NCBI GenBank assembly: GCA_019242475.1
Contig: JAFAVK010000073.1
Location: 1 to 51,972, forward strand
DNA length: 51,972 bases
Origin: Acidobacteriota bacterium
GTDB lineage: Bacteria; Acidobacteriota; Blastocatellia; Pyrinomonadales; Pyrinomonadaceae
Reading direction: 5' to 3'
A model generated the notes under the pieces. It was not told the DNA's origin. It searched no databases and was given only the letters and a program-made list of their open reading frames with translations. Below, in pieces: positions 51,205 through 51,972 of the stretch. A program made the position numbers and the translations under genes. Within the stretch, counting starts at the first letter, position 1. The number at the start of each line of letters is the position of its first letter.

Positions 51205-51972
51205 ATGACAGTCGGCAGGCGTGAGTTCGTGGGCGGCGCTCTGGCCGCGGGGGCGCTGGCGCTCGTCGCGCCGCGCGGCGCGCAGGGGGCTGAGTCGAAG
51301 GTCGAGGTGCTCCTGAACGAGCCGGTCGGCACCATCTCGCCGAACATCTACAGCCACTTCATCGAGCACCTCGGCGGCGTCATCTACGACGGCATCTGGG
51401 TCGGCGAGAACTCGAAGGTGCCGAACGTCGGCGGCATCCGCCGCGAACTCGTCGAGCACGTCAAGCGCATCAAGCCGGGTGTCATGCGCTGGCCCGGCGG
51501 CTGCTTCGCAGACCAGTACGACTGGCGCGACGGCATCGGCCCCCGCGACAAGCGCCCCCGCCGCGTCAACTTCTGGGCCGACACCAACTACAAGGTGACC
51601 GACGCTTATAAGAATTTGAAGTCCGGCCCGCAGAAGTACGAGCCGAACTGGTTCGGCACCGGCGAGTTCATGCAGTTCTGCCGCCTCATCGGCGCGCAGC
51701 CCTACTTCGCCGCCAACGTCCGCAGCCGCGACGTGCGCACCTTCCTCGAATGGCTCGAATACTGCAACGCGCCCGCGGGCCTGACGACACTCTCCGACAT
51801 GCGCGCCGCCAACGGCGACCGAGACCCTTACAACGTCTCCTACTGGGGCATCGGCAACGAGTCCTGGGGCTGCGGCGGCGACATGACGCCCGAGGAGTAC
51901 GCGACCGAGTTCCGCAAGTTCACCGCGTGGGTGCCGACCTACCAGACCGTCAAGTACAACTTCATCGCCACG
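51205..51972 (+). CDS. GH51 alpha-L-arabinofuranosidase, N-terminal part
   Basis: The first 256 residues are in the window; the gene runs off the right edge. The leader contains GRREFVGGALAAGALAL, a twin-arginine-like signal. The GH51 start NIYSHFIEHLGGVIYDGIWV and GVMRWPGGCFADQYDWRDGIG follow, and VSYWGIGNESWGCGG contains the catalytic acid/base glutamate in G-N-E. GH51 enzymes remove L-arabinofuranose from arabinan or arabinogalactan, consistent with RG-I side chains. The start ATG 51205 is preceded by GGGGGGCAAAGGG. Confidence 0.93.
   Translation, partial: MTVGRREFVGGALAAGALALVAPRGAQGAESKVEVLLNEPVGTISPNIYSHFIEHLGGVIYDGIWVGENSKVPNVGGIRRELVEHVKRIKPGVMRWPGGCFADQYDWRDGIGPRDKRPRRVNFWADTNYKVTDAYKNLKSGPQKYEPNWFGTGEFMQFCRLIGAQPYFAANVRSRDVRTFLEWLEYCNAPAGLTTLSDMRAANGDRDPYNVSYWGIGNESWGCGGDMTPEEYATEFRKFTAWVPTYQTVKYNFIAT

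Overview
The window is a high-GC segment that looks like an Acidobacteriota chromosome. The best taxonomic pointer is the secreted protein at 8255-10603, which has the VWFA-related domain typical of that phylum. Gene density, exported hydrolases and CUT2-type sugar ABC importers fit a soil or plant-litter polysaccharide degrader. Most of the window is one large locus for pectin rhamnogalacturonan I (RG-I) breakdown and L-rhamnose catabolism. No tRNA, rRNA, CRISPR array or transposase gene was seen.

Layout. 1-1962: the end of a GH2 glycosidase and an exported carbohydrate esterase. 2044-5603 (minus): an ActP/SSS-type symporter with its DUF485 partner, and a sulfatase. 5787-8151 (plus): a second sulfatase followed by an exported formylglycine-generating enzyme that keeps both active-site cysteines. 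8255-10603: the acidobacterial VWA protein. 10656-25759 (minus): an eight-gene RG-I operon, in transcription order a sialate-type acetylesterase, a tandem CE12 esterase, PL11 lyase, GH106 alpha-L-rhamnosidase, GH2 beta-galactosidase, GH105 unsaturated uronyl hydrolase and two GH28 enzymes. 25990-27324 (minus): another CE12 esterase. 27602-29074 (plus): a regulator that joins a LacI-type DNA-binding domain to a complete ROK-type regulator.

29341-34263 (plus): a CUT2 sugar importer (permease, binding protein, ATPase) with an exported aldose 1-epimerase. 34455-35516: a classical LacI repressor. 35754-49757 (plus): the rhamnose unit, consisting of RhaEW aldolase/dehydrogenase, RhaI isomerase, RhaB kinase, a tandem class II aldolase-like protein, LutA-LutB-LutC lactate oxidation, and a rhamnose ABC importer in which the second permease is fused to the binding protein. 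49808-51118 is an exported amidohydrolase, and 51205 to the end is the start of a GH51 arabinofuranosidase.

How it works together (inference from families): exported esterases, PL11, GH28, GH105, GH106, GH2 and GH51 strip and cut RG-I. L-rhamnose enters through the importer and is isomerised, phosphorylated and split to DHAP and L-lactaldehyde. The SDR half of RhaEW oxidises lactaldehyde to lactate, and LutABC oxidises lactate to pyruvate. Four copies of a LacI-type palindrome, GTNAANCGNTTNAC (two exact, two with one mismatch), lie before the RG-I operon, between the CE12 gene and the hybrid regulator, before the importer, and before rhaEW. The two regulators share the same recognition helix, so the locus appears to be one regulon.

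The gaps between genes carry long inverted repeats. Three are built from different seven-base words, and two of these run right up to start codons that lack a Shine-Dalgarno sequence. Others are REP-like palindromes or a perfect 34-bp inverted repeat between convergent genes. No gene-free stretch exceeds 300 bases.
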